This document shows positions 26,855 through 36,677 of a DNA stretch of 64,000 bases, piece by piece. How positions within the stretch are numbered: the stretch's first letter is position 1; each line of letters begins with the position of its first letter. Under the pieces are notes generated by a model that was not told the DNA's origin, ran no database searches, and saw only the letters and a list, made by a program, of their open reading frames with translations. Origin of the DNA: Acidimicrobiaceae bacterium (lineage in GTDB: Bacteria; Actinomycetota; Acidimicrobiia; Acidimicrobiales; Ilumatobacteraceae); assembly GCA_947446815.1 (NCBI GenBank), contig CANFGT010000006.1, positions 1 to 64,000 on the forward strand, written 5' to 3'. The position numbers and the translations under genes were made by a program.

Positions 26855-28054
26855 TTAACGCTGCTGAACAGTGGGTTCACCCGTTGAAACGTCCACCACG
26901 GCGAGGGTTGCAGGGTCTTGACGGCGGAAGAGAACCACCACCGCAACCAGCTTGTTCTGCAAATCCGTCGGTGGCCCAAATCGCACGATCGTTCCGCCCT
27001 TCAAGACCATCGACAGTTCCCCGCCACCCGTGAGGTCGAGGGCTTTCACCTTCGGGCGAATCTCATCGGGAAGTGCCAGCACCAATTGGGCAGCCGCACG
27101 AAAGACATCGTCGGCAATGGCTCCCGCTGCAAGGTCGGGCCCTGTCCCGCGCACCTGTAAGTACTTGGTGGGCCAGCCAGCAAGAACGGTGATCACATGC
27201 CCGCGGGCGTCAACAACTCGCGCCTTTTGGTCTGCCCCGACATACCAAACAACGGGAACACGTTCTGCCACTTCCACTAATGCCGAGTTGGGGAAACTGG
27301 TAGTGATTCGCACCTCGGACACCCAAGGGTCTTTCAAAAGGTGTTCACGAGCTTTTGCGGTATTCACGGTGAAAATAGACGCACCCTTGAGCGAATCAGA
27401 AACCTTTTTGACAGTGGCTGGCGATGTGTACACCACGCCTTCAAGTTGCACATGACGAACTGCAAAGAGAGGCGATGCAAGCACCGCCATGATGAAAACA
27501 ATGAATCCGATAATGACGCCCGCAAGTTTGATCCACTTCACCCGCTGTAAACGTTCACGTCGTTTGCGTCTCCGTTGCCGCTCATCAAAGCGCGGATCAG
27601 GTCGATCATCGTCCACGATGACAACTCGATCGCCGTCTCGGTCATCAATAACGATGGTGCCGCCACTGTCATCGGACATGTCAAAGAAATCGTCTCCACG
27701 GATTAATGGCTTCAACAACGGATCTGGCGGAGCTGGTGTGAGGTCGTAGGACGAATCATCACCTCCAATCACGATGACGTCGGCACGGTACCCATCGGAA
27801 ATATCGCGAGTAATCGGAACCACAGTGGCATCAGTGATTTCAACGGTGTCCCCAAAATCTTCTGTGGGGTCCATAGGTGTCGTTTCGCCGAAGGGCGTTG
27901 GATCAGTGGCATCTAAGGGCTGCTGTGGTCGAGAAATTCCCTTCGTCGGACCAAAGAGGTCAGACAGTTCCTTGAGGACCTCATCGCTTACTTCCGTCAC
28001 AGCAATTTCATCAGGACGTTTCGGTGGTTCGGTGTCATCGAAAGAGTTATTCAC
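26855..28054 (-). CDS. ftsQ: FtsQ-type division protein with long acidic N-terminal tail
   Basis: The 399-residue protein has an extended cytoplasmic part (1-165) rich in Asp and Pro, ending in a basic stop (RQRRRKRRERLQRVKWIK). One membrane helix follows at about 177-197 (LAGVIIGFIVFIMAVLAS), then the POTRA domain (FAVRHVQLEGVVYTSPATVKKV) and the FtsQ beta domain. FtsQ recruits FtsB/FtsL and regulates septal synthesis. The GTG start has GGGGGAG 4 nt upstream and overlaps murB by 8 nt. The acidic tail is much longer than in E. coli FtsQ. Confidence 0.9.
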   Translation of the reverse strand: MNNSFDDTEPPKRPDEIAVTEVSDEVLKELSDLFGPTKGISRPQQPLDATDPTPFGETTPMDPTEDFGDTVEITDATVVPITRDISDGYRADVIVIGGDDSSYDLTPAPPDPLLKPLIRGDDFFDMSDDSGGTIVIDDRDGDRVVIVDDDRPDPRFDERQRRRKRRERLQRVKWIKLAGVIIGFIVFIMAVLASPLFAVRHVQLEGVVYTSPATVKKVSDSLKGASIFTVNTAKAREHLLKDPWVSEVRITTSFPNSALVEVAERVPVVWYVGADQKARVVDARGHVITVLAGWPTKYLQVRGTGPDLAAGAIADDVFRAAAQLVLALPDEIRPKVKALDLTGGGELSMVLKGGTIVRFGPPTDLQNKLVAVVVLFRRQDPATLAVVDVSTGEPTVQQR

Positions 28055-29075
28055 GACTCTCCCCCATCACATGTGCCAATGAACGGGAAGCTGTCACATG
28101 ATCACCATCACTGTGCCGCGGGTCAGCAAACCGGGTCAACACGTCATCGCCAAAGCCGAGAAGACACACTTCGCTTCGCAACAACACACCGTGCTGTTGC
28201 TGCACCACATCTTGAACGTGAGACATCACCGAAATAATGTCCTGGGCCGTCGCCCCATCAGACGCCTGAATGAAATTGGCGTGTTTCGCAGAAACTTGTG
28301 CGCCACCGATGGCAAACCCACGCAAGCCACATGCGTCAATGAGAGCCCCAGAGCTACCGGCACCTGGTGCTGGGTTGACAAATACTGATCCTGCATTTCG
28401 TCCGCCTGGTTGGTGTTCACGTCGCCATGACACCACATCATCAATCTCTTTTTGACCGTCGGCCACTTCACGACTGACGGTGAGAAGTTGTGCAGAGACA
28501 ACGATGTGATGAGGCGCCACAGCTGAACCGCGGAAGTGAAGACCTAGTTCTGAGGCGGCGACAGAGAGACTCTGGCCGGACTTCAATGACGCCAACTCAA
28601 CGGCAACCAATGAATCCACCATCTCTGCGCCATGACCGCCTGCATTCATTCGAACAGCACCACCAACGCTTCCGGGAATCCCGACACACCATTCCAAGCC
28701 GCCACGCCCGGCTTTCACTGAACGTCTTGCCAGAACGGGCATCGTGACCGAACCTGCGACGTTGACAATGTTTTCTTCAACCTCGATTGTCGCTTCATTT
28801 GCCGAAGCGGAGACAAAGACAACTAGGCCGTCAAAGCCTTGATCTGAAATCAAGGTGTTACTCCCGCGACCGATGACAACAACAGGAACATCTGGATGTT
28901 GCGCGGTGACTTCAACAAGAGCACGAATAGACAATTGAGAGGACACAGTGACCGACAGAGTGGCGTTGCCACCAACCGCATACGTGGTGAGATTGAGAAG
29001 CGATCGATTGCGAACGGGCGCAAGGCCCACCGCAATCAGGTGAGCCTCAATAGCCTCAACATCAAAAGCGCTCAT
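28047..29075 (-). CDS. murB: UDP-N-acetylmuramate dehydrogenase
   Basis: This 342-residue flavoenzyme has the FAD-binding N-terminal domain (LTTYAVGGNATLSV, VVVIGRGSNTLISDQGFDG, CVGIPGSVGGAVRMNAGGHG) and the C-terminal catalytic part (GGRNAGSVFVNPAP, with the Ser that protonates the substrate, and HANFIQASDGATAQDI). It reduces UDP-GlcNAc-enolpyruvate with NADPH to UDP-MurNAc. It is coupled to murC by an ATGA overlap. Confidence 0.95.
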   Translation of the reverse strand: MSAFDVEAIEAHLIAVGLAPVRNRSLLNLTTYAVGGNATLSVTVSSQLSIRALVEVTAQHPDVPVVVIGRGSNTLISDQGFDGLVVFVSASANEATIEVEENIVNVAGSVTMPVLARRSVKAGRGGLEWCVGIPGSVGGAVRMNAGGHGAEMVDSLVAVELASLKSGQSLSVAASELGLHFRGSAVAPHHIVVSAQLLTVSREVADGQKEIDDVVSWRREHQPGGRNAGSVFVNPAPGAGSSGALIDACGLRGFAIGGAQVSAKHANFIQASDGATAQDIISVMSHVQDVVQQQHGVLLRSEVCLLGFGDDVLTRFADPRHSDGDHVTASRSLAHVMGESRE

Positions 29076-30490
29076 GAGGACTGCCTGCCCACTAGATCAT
29101 CAGGGAATGTTTCGATGTCACCGCACCCCATGGAGATACAGATATCCCCCGGAGCGATATTTGCTGCCACAAACTCAACGATGTTGTCTCGAGTAGGGGC
29201 CCAAACAACTTCTGCATCAGGGTGCGCTTTGCGAATTGCATTCACCACTAACTCGCCGGTCACCCCTTCGATAAAAGCCGTACCTGATGCATACACATCG
29301 GTAATCACCACGACATCAGCTGCGATGAAACAGTCCGCGTACGTATCGGCCATGGCCGCAATGCGATGGAATCGATTGGGCTGAAATACTGCAAACGTTT
29401 TCCCCGTTGTACGGGGATGCGACTGCGCAGCCGCTATCGCTGCTTCGATCTCTGCAGGAAGGTGCGCATAATCATCAACGAGCAGGGCGCCATTGAATTC
29501 ACCACGCTCTGTGAATCGACGCTCGACACCAAAGAAAGATGCGGCTGCATCACACGCATCCTGAGGACTCACACCCAAAGCACACGCCATCGCACATGCC
29601 CCGGCCAGATTCATCGCATTGTGTTCTCCGCGCAATGGCGAGTGGCACACACACATGTCGGTCCCAAATTTCATCTGCACGGTGATGCCGGATTCTTCGT
29701 GATTGACAGACATGATCTGAACCTCTGTGCCTGGTGTGCGCCCAAATGTCCTCACGCGAAGTTCGGATGACAGTTTCTGTCTCACAGGCTCACTCAGTTC
29801 ATCATCCGCGTTCAGAACAATGGTTCCTGTTGTCCGCATCGCCGCATCTACAAAAGTCTGTTGCACCTGTTCAAATGATCCGAAATAGTCAAGATGATCA
29901 ACATCAATATTGGTAATGATTAGATGGCTGAGTGGAAGAACATCAAGAGTTCCATCGCTCTCATCACATTCCAAAATAAGAAGGTCACCGTCACCATGAC
30001 GTGCCCCCACGGGCATGGAATCAACCTTGCCGCCAACAATGCACGAAGGGTCCAACCCTGCTGAAACAAGAATGTGGGTCAATAACGCTGTGGTTGTGGT
30101 CTTGCCATGCGTTCCCGCGACACCAACGCTCTCACGCACAGCACAGAGCGAGGCCAGCAATCCCGAACGGTGGCGAATTGGAACACCGATCTTCTGTGCC
30201 TCCTGCAATTCCACATTCGACATTGGAACAGCGGTGGAATAGGTAACGACATCGACATCATGAACAAGGTCAGGAAGATGGCCAATGGAAATATTGATGC
30301 CTTCGGCTTGCAAATACTCCGTTACATCAGAAGCATGCATATCTGACCCGGTCATCCGGTGGCCTTGACCAGACAGCAAATAAGCAAGAGGGCTCATTCC
30401 TGGTCCGCCAATACCAACAACATGGCACCGTTGACTGACAGAGAGATCAATCAACTCTTCAGGTTGGCGACGTTGTGGTGCAAAGGACAT
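29072..30490 (-). CDS. murC: UDP-N-acetylmuramate--L-alanine ligase
   Basis: This is a Mur ligase of 472 residues with the N-terminal Rossmann domain (HVVGIGGPGMSPLAYLLSGQGH), the ATP P-loop VAGTHGKTTTTALL and the Mur-ligase ECDESDGT and NIDVDHLDYF segments. It adds the first amino acid, L-Ala, to UDP-MurNAc in the cytoplasm. There is no fused Ddl domain. It lies between murG and murB in the dcw operon. Confidence 0.95.
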   Translation of the reverse strand: MSFAPQRRQPEELIDLSVSQRCHVVGIGGPGMSPLAYLLSGQGHRMTGSDMHASDVTEYLQAEGINISIGHLPDLVHDVDVVTYSTAVPMSNVELQEAQKIGVPIRHRSGLLASLCAVRESVGVAGTHGKTTTTALLTHILVSAGLDPSCIVGGKVDSMPVGARHGDGDLLILECDESDGTLDVLPLSHLIITNIDVDHLDYFGSFEQVQQTFVDAAMRTTGTIVLNADDELSEPVRQKLSSELRVRTFGRTPGTEVQIMSVNHEESGITVQMKFGTDMCVCHSPLRGEHNAMNLAGACAMACALGVSPQDACDAAASFFGVERRFTERGEFNGALLVDDYAHLPAEIEAAIAAAQSHPRTTGKTFAVFQPNRFHRIAAMADTYADCFIAADVVVITDVYASGTAFIEGVTGELVVNAIRKAHPDAEVVWAPTRDNIVEFVAANIAPGDICISMGCGDIETFPDDLVGRQSS

Positions 30491-30519
30491 GGGTATCCCA
30501 TTGTTTCACGCGACAGTGG

Positions 30520-31623
30520 TCAGTGAGCGGCGTTCTTGATGGTGTCGACCAAGAGATTGCTGCGATGGGCAATACCCATCGAGCGCGCATTCTGTGCCAA
30601 AACCTTGCGATCATCGGGATGTTGCAGCAATGACGCGACCATCTGCACCGCAATCCCATTGAGACAGTCGGCCTCCGTCGCTACCTTGGCGGCATTCGCA
30701 TCGGCAAGCCATTGAGCGTTTAATTTCTGATGCCCATCGGCACTGACTTCCCATGGCACAACCACGGACGCGACACCAACGGTGACAATTTCCGCCACAG
30801 TGCTCGCCCCGGCTCGCACCACGAGCAAGTCAGACGACGCATAGACATGCGCCATTCGGCTCTCATACCCCACGCGTTGATATGTCACTCCAGTTGGAAC
30901 AGTTGGCAATGGGTCATCAACAAATCGTTTGCCGCAGATATGTAGAACGTGAATGTTTGTTTGTGATGCACACTCAAGCAGTAGCGATGGCACGAGTGCA
31001 TTCAGCACGCCAGAGCCAAGCGAACCACCCATGACTGTCAGCAATACAGCATTTTCCGCAACACCCAATTCGCGACGTGCAACTTCTCTCTCACGGGCCA
31101 CATCAAGATGTCGCAACGACGAGCGAACCGGTGCACCCGTAATGACTGCGCGAGGAAGATCAACCCCGGGAAAAGCAACAGCTGACAGAGCCGCATGCTT
31201 TGCTTGGCGACGGGTTGCCAGACCCGGCATTCGGTCGTAGCTAACGCACACAAGTGGCACTCCTGCGGCAATTGCAGCAGCCGACATCGGCTCGCTTGCA
31301 TATCCACCAACGGATACAACAACACGAGGTTCCCACTTCTTTATCAATGATCGCGCCATTAGGCGGCTACGCATCAGACGAAATGGAAGTGCCGTATTTC
31401 GTGCAATTCCTTTGAGCGACAGTGAACGTTGCAGTCCAGAAATCGGCAAATACTCTGCGGGAATAGCCGAGCCCACCATCAACGACTGCTCTACACCGCG
31501 ACGTGAACCCACATAACGAAGCTCATCAGCGGAGATACCTGATTCCATCAGTGATTCAAGAATCGCCTGTGCCGGGATGAAGTGGCCACTTGTTCCTCCA
31601 CCAGTCACTACTGCAAACACCAT
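30520..31623 (-). CDS. murG: Undecaprenyl-PP-MurNAc-pentapeptide N-acetylglucosaminyltransferase
   Basis: This 367-residue GT28 enzyme starts at MVFAVVTGGGTSGHFIPA (lipid/diphosphate-binding G loop). It has the second G loop MGGSLGSGVLNALVP and the UDP-GlcNAc site VRAGASTVAEIVTVGVASVVVPW. It converts lipid I to lipid II on the inner membrane face. The ATG at 31623 is 6 nt after the ftsW stop; the longer frame to 31791 runs inside ftsW and is rejected. Confidence 0.94.
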   Translation of the reverse strand: MVFAVVTGGGTSGHFIPAQAILESLMESGISADELRYVGSRRGVEQSLMVGSAIPAEYLPISGLQRSLSLKGIARNTALPFRLMRSRLMARSLIKKWEPRVVVSVGGYASEPMSAAAIAAGVPLVCVSYDRMPGLATRRQAKHAALSAVAFPGVDLPRAVITGAPVRSSLRHLDVAREREVARRELGVAENAVLLTVMGGSLGSGVLNALVPSLLLECASQTNIHVLHICGKRFVDDPLPTVPTGVTYQRVGYESRMAHVYASSDLLVVRAGASTVAEIVTVGVASVVVPWEVSADGHQKLNAQWLADANAAKVATEADCLNGIAVQMVASLLQHPDDRKVLAQNARSMGIAHRSNLLVDTIKNAAH

Positions 31624-31628
31624 GACAA

Positions 31629-32828
31629 CTACTTCTTTGCGTATCGCGCAACGTTGAGCAAGAGCCCAACGGCCGCCATTGATGCAATCATCGACGAACC
31701 GCCATACGAGAGAAACGGCAGAGTGAGACCTGTCATTGGCATCACGCCAACCACGCCTCCGATGTTCACGATTGCTTGAATACCAAACCATGCAGAGATA
31801 CCACCTGCGATGAGCGCTCCATGCATATCTGTTGCAGAAAGAGCAATTTGCACACCTAGCAAAACCAGTAGAACAAATCCACCAATCACCATGACCGCGC
31901 CAAAGAGACCCAACTCTTCTGCAATCACAGAGAAAATAAAGTCGCTATAGGCCAAGGGAACATATCCCCATTTACTTGTACCGGAACCAATACCGGTCCC
32001 CGACCAGCCGCCGTTCGCAATACTCAAGAGAGCTTGATATACCTGATAGCCGCTTGTGGCTTTGGTGCCTTCTAAGTCAAGGAACGCCAACAAACGTTCA
32101 CTAGCGCGTTGTGCAAACTTCAGAACAAATAGCCCTAAAACGCCAAGTCCTGCTGATGTTGTTAACAACTGACGTCCAGGCATTGCAGACATAAACATCA
32201 TCGCCATCACAATGCCCGCGAAAATAATTGCGCTTCCAAAGTCCTTCTGAAGACCACACAGTCCCGCCGTCACTGCAATGGTGAAAAGAAGTGGGTAAAG
32301 AACAATTTCTTTGATAGCAACTGAGCGATGTCGGCTCGACAAAAAGTTTGCACAAAAAAGAATCGTTGCGATCTTCATGAACTCCGATGGCTGAAAACGG
32401 AACGGACCGATATCCAGCCATGCTTTTGCACCATTGATTAATTGACCTTTGGCGAGCACGACGGCATTCATGCCAAGAATCGTTCCTGCGAATGCAAGAA
32501 GGAGTTTGTCGTTTTTCCAGATGCTGTACGGCTGACGGTATGTCACCCAGCCCGCTATCAAACCAGCAATTACCCAGAGGAACTGCTTGACGAACATTCC
32601 CCAGGCGGACGAGCCCGAATGCAAATTGGTCACCGACGAGGATGAGAACACCATCACAAGCCCAAGCGCAATGAGGAGACTGACAACAATCAGAATCCAA
32701 TAGAAAGCCGGAATCGGCTTGCTCAGCGAGAGTCGTGAATTCTGCTTGTCAGCAATTCCACTACGACGCAGAACAACCAGTCTGCGATCTTTGAGCGACT
32801 GAGGTTGACGTCTTGATTCGTTCGCCAT
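31629..32828 (-). CDS. ftsW: Septal peptidoglycan glycosyltransferase FtsW (SEDS family)
   Basis: The 399-residue protein has about ten membrane helices. It includes the SEDS landmarks KAWLDIGPFRFQPSEFMK, a second conserved block GYQVYQALLSIANGGWSGTGIG and the end GVMPMTGLTLPFLSYGGSSM. It polymerises lipid II together with its partner PBP (FtsI, 36678). The ATG overlaps the murD stop by one base (TAATG). The first 45 residues are a basic cytoplasmic extension. Confidence 0.94.
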   Translation of the reverse strand: MANESRRQPQSLKDRRLVVLRRSGIADKQNSRLSLSKPIPAFYWILIVVSLLIALGLVMVFSSSSVTNLHSGSSAWGMFVKQFLWVIAGLIAGWVTYRQPYSIWKNDKLLLAFAGTILGMNAVVLAKGQLINGAKAWLDIGPFRFQPSEFMKIATILFCANFLSSRHRSVAIKEIVLYPLLFTIAVTAGLCGLQKDFGSAIIFAGIVMAMMFMSAMPGRQLLTTSAGLGVLGLFVLKFAQRASERLLAFLDLEGTKATSGYQVYQALLSIANGGWSGTGIGSGTSKWGYVPLAYSDFIFSVIAEELGLFGAVMVIGGFVLLVLLGVQIALSATDMHGALIAGGISAWFGIQAIVNIGGVVGVMPMTGLTLPFLSYGGSSMIASMAAVGLLLNVARYAKK

Positions 32829-34168
32829 TAGTTCAATTCCTTCGCAAAAAACTGATGAACACATTCCTTGAAGTGATCGCCACGTTCGTTGTAGCTGCGA
32901 TACCAGTCATAGCTCGTACAACCTGGCGATAAGACAACCGCATCCCCCGACAACGCAAAAGATGCTGCAGCAACAACAGCACTCTTCATATCGGTTGCAC
33001 GCTCGACGGGACAGATGCCATCAAATGCACGAGCAATAAGTGGAGCATCGTCTCCGATAGCAACTACAGCACGCATTCGCTGTGGCTCTGTTGCCATCTG
33101 GGATAAATCAAGACCCTTGTTTCGTCCACCGGCGATGAGAACAAGCGATTCAAACGCACGAATTGCAGTCAGGGCCGCATGTGGGCTCGTTGCTTTTGAA
33201 TCGTCGTACCAAGAAGTTCCCTCGTACTCCCCGACCAACTCAATGCGGTGATGAGCTGCCTCAAAAGTAGAAAGTGCCTTGCCCACAGATGAGGCAGGTG
33301 CGAGTCCAGACTCCACGACCAGCGCAGCCGCTGCTAGAGAGTTAGTGATGTCATGTGGCATTGAACGCCACATCGTTGACACATCACACAACAATCCATG
33401 TGGCGATATCAGAGCATCATTCTCTAATCGGTAATCACCTTCATGAAGCCCAAAAGACACCGTGCGAGCATCGGATGTGACAGCTGCTTCCGCGATGCGC
33501 GCAACACCCGCAGGAAAGACAGCAATATCTGCTGCCGATACAAATCGCCACATGCGTTCTTTCGCCGATGCATAGTCCTGAACATCGGAATGCCAGTCAA
33601 GATGATCTGGCGCAAAGTTCAACCACACCGAGGCATCACAGCGAAACATGGTCGTGTATTTCAGACGAAAACTTGAACATTCCACGACGAAAGCGTCGTA
33701 AGCATCATCAATCGCTGCAACAAAAGGAGTGTCGGTGTTCCCCACCTCGGCAACCGCGTAGCCATTTTCACGCAAGAGATGCGCCGCAATCATCGTTGTC
33801 GTTGTCTTCCCATCCGTGCCCGTTACTCCCAAGATGGGACGAGGACCGCCGGGGCGAGATTGCTCCCATTCATACGCAATATCAATCTCGGTACGCACGG
33901 CAATGCCGCGCTGAAGAGCAGCCACAATCGCAGGATGCGATGGCGGCACCCCTGGCGCGGGCAACAAAGTGTCGACGCCTTCCAGTAATCGATCGACAGC
34001 TCCGTCGGTCGTCAGATCAATGAGTACTGCATCGAGTTCCGCTGCAAGCAACCGATGATCATCTGTCATTCGATCATCAGCGAGCGTCAGCGCTATTCCA
34101 CGTGAGGACACAGCCCGAGCAACAGCTGTACCCGCAAGAGCAAGCCCAAGGACCGCAACCTTCTGCAT
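32828..34168 (-). CDS. murD: UDP-N-acetylmuramoyl-L-alanine--D-glutamate ligase
   Basis: This 446-residue Mur ligase has the ATP loop GVTGTDGKTTTTMIAAHLL, ECSSFRL, NFAPDHLDWH and the C-terminal VLSPGCTSYDWYRSYNERGDHFKE, which is characteristic of MurD. It adds D-Glu to UDP-MurNAc-L-Ala. It is 2 nt after mraY and overlaps ftsW by one base, so translation is coupled. Confidence 0.95.
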   Translation of the reverse strand: MQKVAVLGLALAGTAVARAVSSRGIALTLADDRMTDDHRLLAAELDAVLIDLTTDGAVDRLLEGVDTLLPAPGVPPSHPAIVAALQRGIAVRTEIDIAYEWEQSRPGGPRPILGVTGTDGKTTTTMIAAHLLRENGYAVAEVGNTDTPFVAAIDDAYDAFVVECSSFRLKYTTMFRCDASVWLNFAPDHLDWHSDVQDYASAKERMWRFVSAADIAVFPAGVARIAEAAVTSDARTVSFGLHEGDYRLENDALISPHGLLCDVSTMWRSMPHDITNSLAAAALVVESGLAPASSVGKALSTFEAAHHRIELVGEYEGTSWYDDSKATSPHAALTAIRAFESLVLIAGGRNKGLDLSQMATEPQRMRAVVAIGDDAPLIARAFDGICPVERATDMKSAVVAAASFALSGDAVVLSPGCTSYDWYRSYNERGDHFKECVHQFFAKELN

Positions 34169-34170
34169 CG

Positions 34171-35229
34171 TTAGTGCCCGGCGAACCTGTCGGCAATGTG
34201 CGTGAAGTCAGCGATGAAGATACCGAGCGCGATGGCGACGAAGACACCGGAGATGATCCAGAATCGAATGATGACTGTTGTCTCGGGCCAACCCAATAAC
34301 TCGAAGTGATGGTGAACGGGCGACATTCGGAAAAGTCGCTTCTTGCGACCTGATGCTTTGAACACTGTCATTTGCAATGCGACCGAACCAGATTCCATCA
34401 CGTTCAATGCACACACGATGGGCAACAACAAATGCGTATTCGTCGTCACAGCCAAAAGACCGAGTGCGGCACCGATTCCCAGTGCACCTACGTCACCCAT
34501 AAAGATGCGAGCTGGCGCAGCATTCCACCACAAGAAACCGCCGCATGCTCCTGCCATCGATGCAGAGAAGACTGCAAGGTCAAGTGGATTCACCAAGTGA
34601 TAGACGTCAGGATTACGAAATGCCCAGTAGGCAATGACGGTAAACGCTAAAAAGCCAAACAATGCTGAACCAGCAGCCAGGCCATCAAGACCGTCAGTGA
34701 CATTGACAGCGTTCGTTGTTGACCACACCATGATTGCCGTCCACAGGACCCAGATCACCTTTGGCAATTCCCAACCAGGGAAGTCAAAACGTGTGAATGA
34801 AAGTGTTTCACTCACGCCCGTGCCAACCGATAGCCAAATCATGATGAGTACGACAAGCCCAAAAGTGATGTAGCCCTTCTTCTTCCAGAAGATGCCACGG
34901 TTATGAGATTTACGAACTTTAAGAAAGTCATCGAGGAATCCCATCGCAGCCAAAATGACGACTCCACCCCACATAATCATTGCTTGGTCCGACAATGCGA
35001 TTCCACCCCGCAAGTGAGCGACCAACCAACCAATGAATGCAGAAAACAAGATGGCAAGACCGCCCATGGTCGCAGTTCCCTGCTTCTTCATGTGGTGTAC
35101 GGGGCCATTGTCTTCAGAGCCGAGAATCGGTTGCCCTTTGCCCAAATTGTCAAAGAACGTAATCAAACGTCGCGTGCCAAAAAGCGATAACAGCATGGAG
35201 ACGGCGCCAGCGATGAGTACAGCAATCAC
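34171..35229 (-). CDS. mraY: Phospho-N-acetylmuramoyl-pentapeptide transferase
   Basis: This is an integral membrane enzyme of 352 residues with about ten helices. The catalytic Asp motif is VVILAAMGFLDDFLKV; also present are NAVNVTDGLDGLAAGS, FMGDVGALGIGAALG and the C-terminal PVHHHFELLGWPE. It moves phospho-MurNAc-pentapeptide to undecaprenyl phosphate, making lipid I. It overlaps the murE stop (ATGA) directly; the murF gene normally found between these two is not here. Confidence 0.95.
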   Translation of the reverse strand: MIAVLIAGAVSMLLSLFGTRRLITFFDNLGKGQPILGSEDNGPVHHMKKQGTATMGGLAILFSAFIGWLVAHLRGGIALSDQAMIMWGGVVILAAMGFLDDFLKVRKSHNRGIFWKKKGYITFGLVVLIMIWLSVGTGVSETLSFTRFDFPGWELPKVIWVLWTAIMVWSTTNAVNVTDGLDGLAAGSALFGFLAFTVIAYWAFRNPDVYHLVNPLDLAVFSASMAGACGGFLWWNAAPARIFMGDVGALGIGAALGLLAVTTNTHLLLPIVCALNVMESGSVALQMTVFKASGRKKRLFRMSPVHHHFELLGWPETTVIIRFWIISGVFVAIALGIFIADFTHIADRFAGH

Positions 35230-36662
35230 AGTTCGCTCCCCTTCTTATGTGCCAGTGCCGACTTCGCAACGTCGACATCATTAAACGGATGATGGACACC
35301 AGCAACTTCTTGAGTTGACTCATGTCCCTTTCCAGCGATCACCACTATGTCATCACGCCGAGCTTCAGAGATGGCGGATGCAATGGCCGAGGCACGATCT
35401 GCATCAATCCGAATCTCCGTTGCGGGCTTCGTCACCCCGGAAACAATTGCGTTGATAATGACCATGGGGTCCTCACTACGCGGATTATCAGATGTGACAA
35501 AGACAAGATCAGCGAGCTGCGCCGCTTCTCCCATCAGGGGTCGTTTCCCTGCATCTCGATCGCCACCACATCCAAAGACGACCAGCAAACGACCTGCACA
35601 GATTGCACGTGCCGAAGAAATCACTTCACGCAATCCATCAGGAGTGTGCGCATAGTCAACGACCACCCCAATACCGCTTTCATTTGCAACAGACTCAAAA
35701 CGTCCTGGTACCTGAGTCAATTGCGCACAACCATCAACGATGGCTTGATCCGAGATACCCATGGCCGCGCATGCGGTGATTGCGCCGAGCGAATTAATGA
35801 GGGTAAATCCCCCACCCATCGGCACAGCAATCGAAAGATCCCTCCACCGAAATGAAACATTGTCAACTCGAATTGTGACGTCATGTGCATCAGCATGAGA
35901 GAACGCAATCATCGGGATAGGCGCCACGTCAAGAAGCAGACGCCCATGAGGGTCATCGGAATTCATCACACCCATCCGAGATTGTTCCGGCAAAAAAAGT
36001 CGGGCCTTGGCAGCAAAGTACGCCTCATCGGTCTTGTGGTAATCCAAATGATCACGCGACAAGTTTGTAAAGATGGCAGCGTCATAGATAACACCTGCAA
36101 CGCGCATCTGGTCGAGAGCGTGCGATGACACTTCCATCACCACATGCGTGATGCCCCGTTGCACACAATGACTCAAGATTGACTGCAAATCAATTGCTTC
36201 TGGGGTCGTACGAGCGCCAGACAAAGTTCCCAGAACCTCAGTTGGCGCACCCGATGCCCGCAAAATTGACGCAACGATTGCGGCCGTCGATGTCTTTCCG
36301 TTCGTCCCAGTGATGCCAACCATGGTTAGTTCCCGAGACGGGAACTCGAAAATTGCAGAAGCAATTGCCCCCACTAAAGCTCGAACATTTGGCACCGTGA
36401 TGACCGCTACAGAATCGGGGATTCCGGTGACAGGAGCATCGACGAAGAGAGCAACTGCGCCATCGGCAACAGCTTGTGCTGCATACAGATGACCATCGAG
36501 CGTTTCCCCGCGAACACAGCAAAAAAGGTCACCTGGAGTTACTGAACGTGAATCTTGCGTGATTCCAGTAATCAGAACATCATCACCTGAAACCGATGCG
36601 ACGATTCCAGAGACCTCTAACAGGCTATGAACTGTGATGGGAGTGACGGAATAACGAGACAT
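35226..36662 (-). CDS. murE: UDP-MurNAc-tripeptide ligase, meso-diaminopimelate type
   Basis: This 478-residue Mur ligase has the P-loop VGITGTNGKTSTAAIVASIL and the carbamylated-Lys region. The amino-acid selectivity motif is DNPRSEDP, which marks meso-diaminopimelate rather than lysine addition. The stem peptide is therefore predicted to be the A1gamma type, as in most actinobacteria of this branch. It is translated 16 nt after ftsI and overlaps mraY. Confidence 0.95.
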   Translation of the reverse strand: MSRYSVTPITVHSLLEVSGIVASVSGDDVLITGITQDSRSVTPGDLFCCVRGETLDGHLYAAQAVADGAVALFVDAPVTGIPDSVAVITVPNVRALVGAIASAIFEFPSRELTMVGITGTNGKTSTAAIVASILRASGAPTEVLGTLSGARTTPEAIDLQSILSHCVQRGITHVVMEVSSHALDQMRVAGVIYDAAIFTNLSRDHLDYHKTDEAYFAAKARLFLPEQSRMGVMNSDDPHGRLLLDVAPIPMIAFSHADAHDVTIRVDNVSFRWRDLSIAVPMGGGFTLINSLGAITACAAMGISDQAIVDGCAQLTQVPGRFESVANESGIGVVVDYAHTPDGLREVISSARAICAGRLLVVFGCGGDRDAGKRPLMGEAAQLADLVFVTSDNPRSEDPMVIINAIVSGVTKPATEIRIDADRASAIASAISEARRDDIVVIAGKGHESTQEVAGVHHPFNDVDVAKSALAHKKGSEL

Positions 36663-36677
36663 GCGGGCACAGCACCG

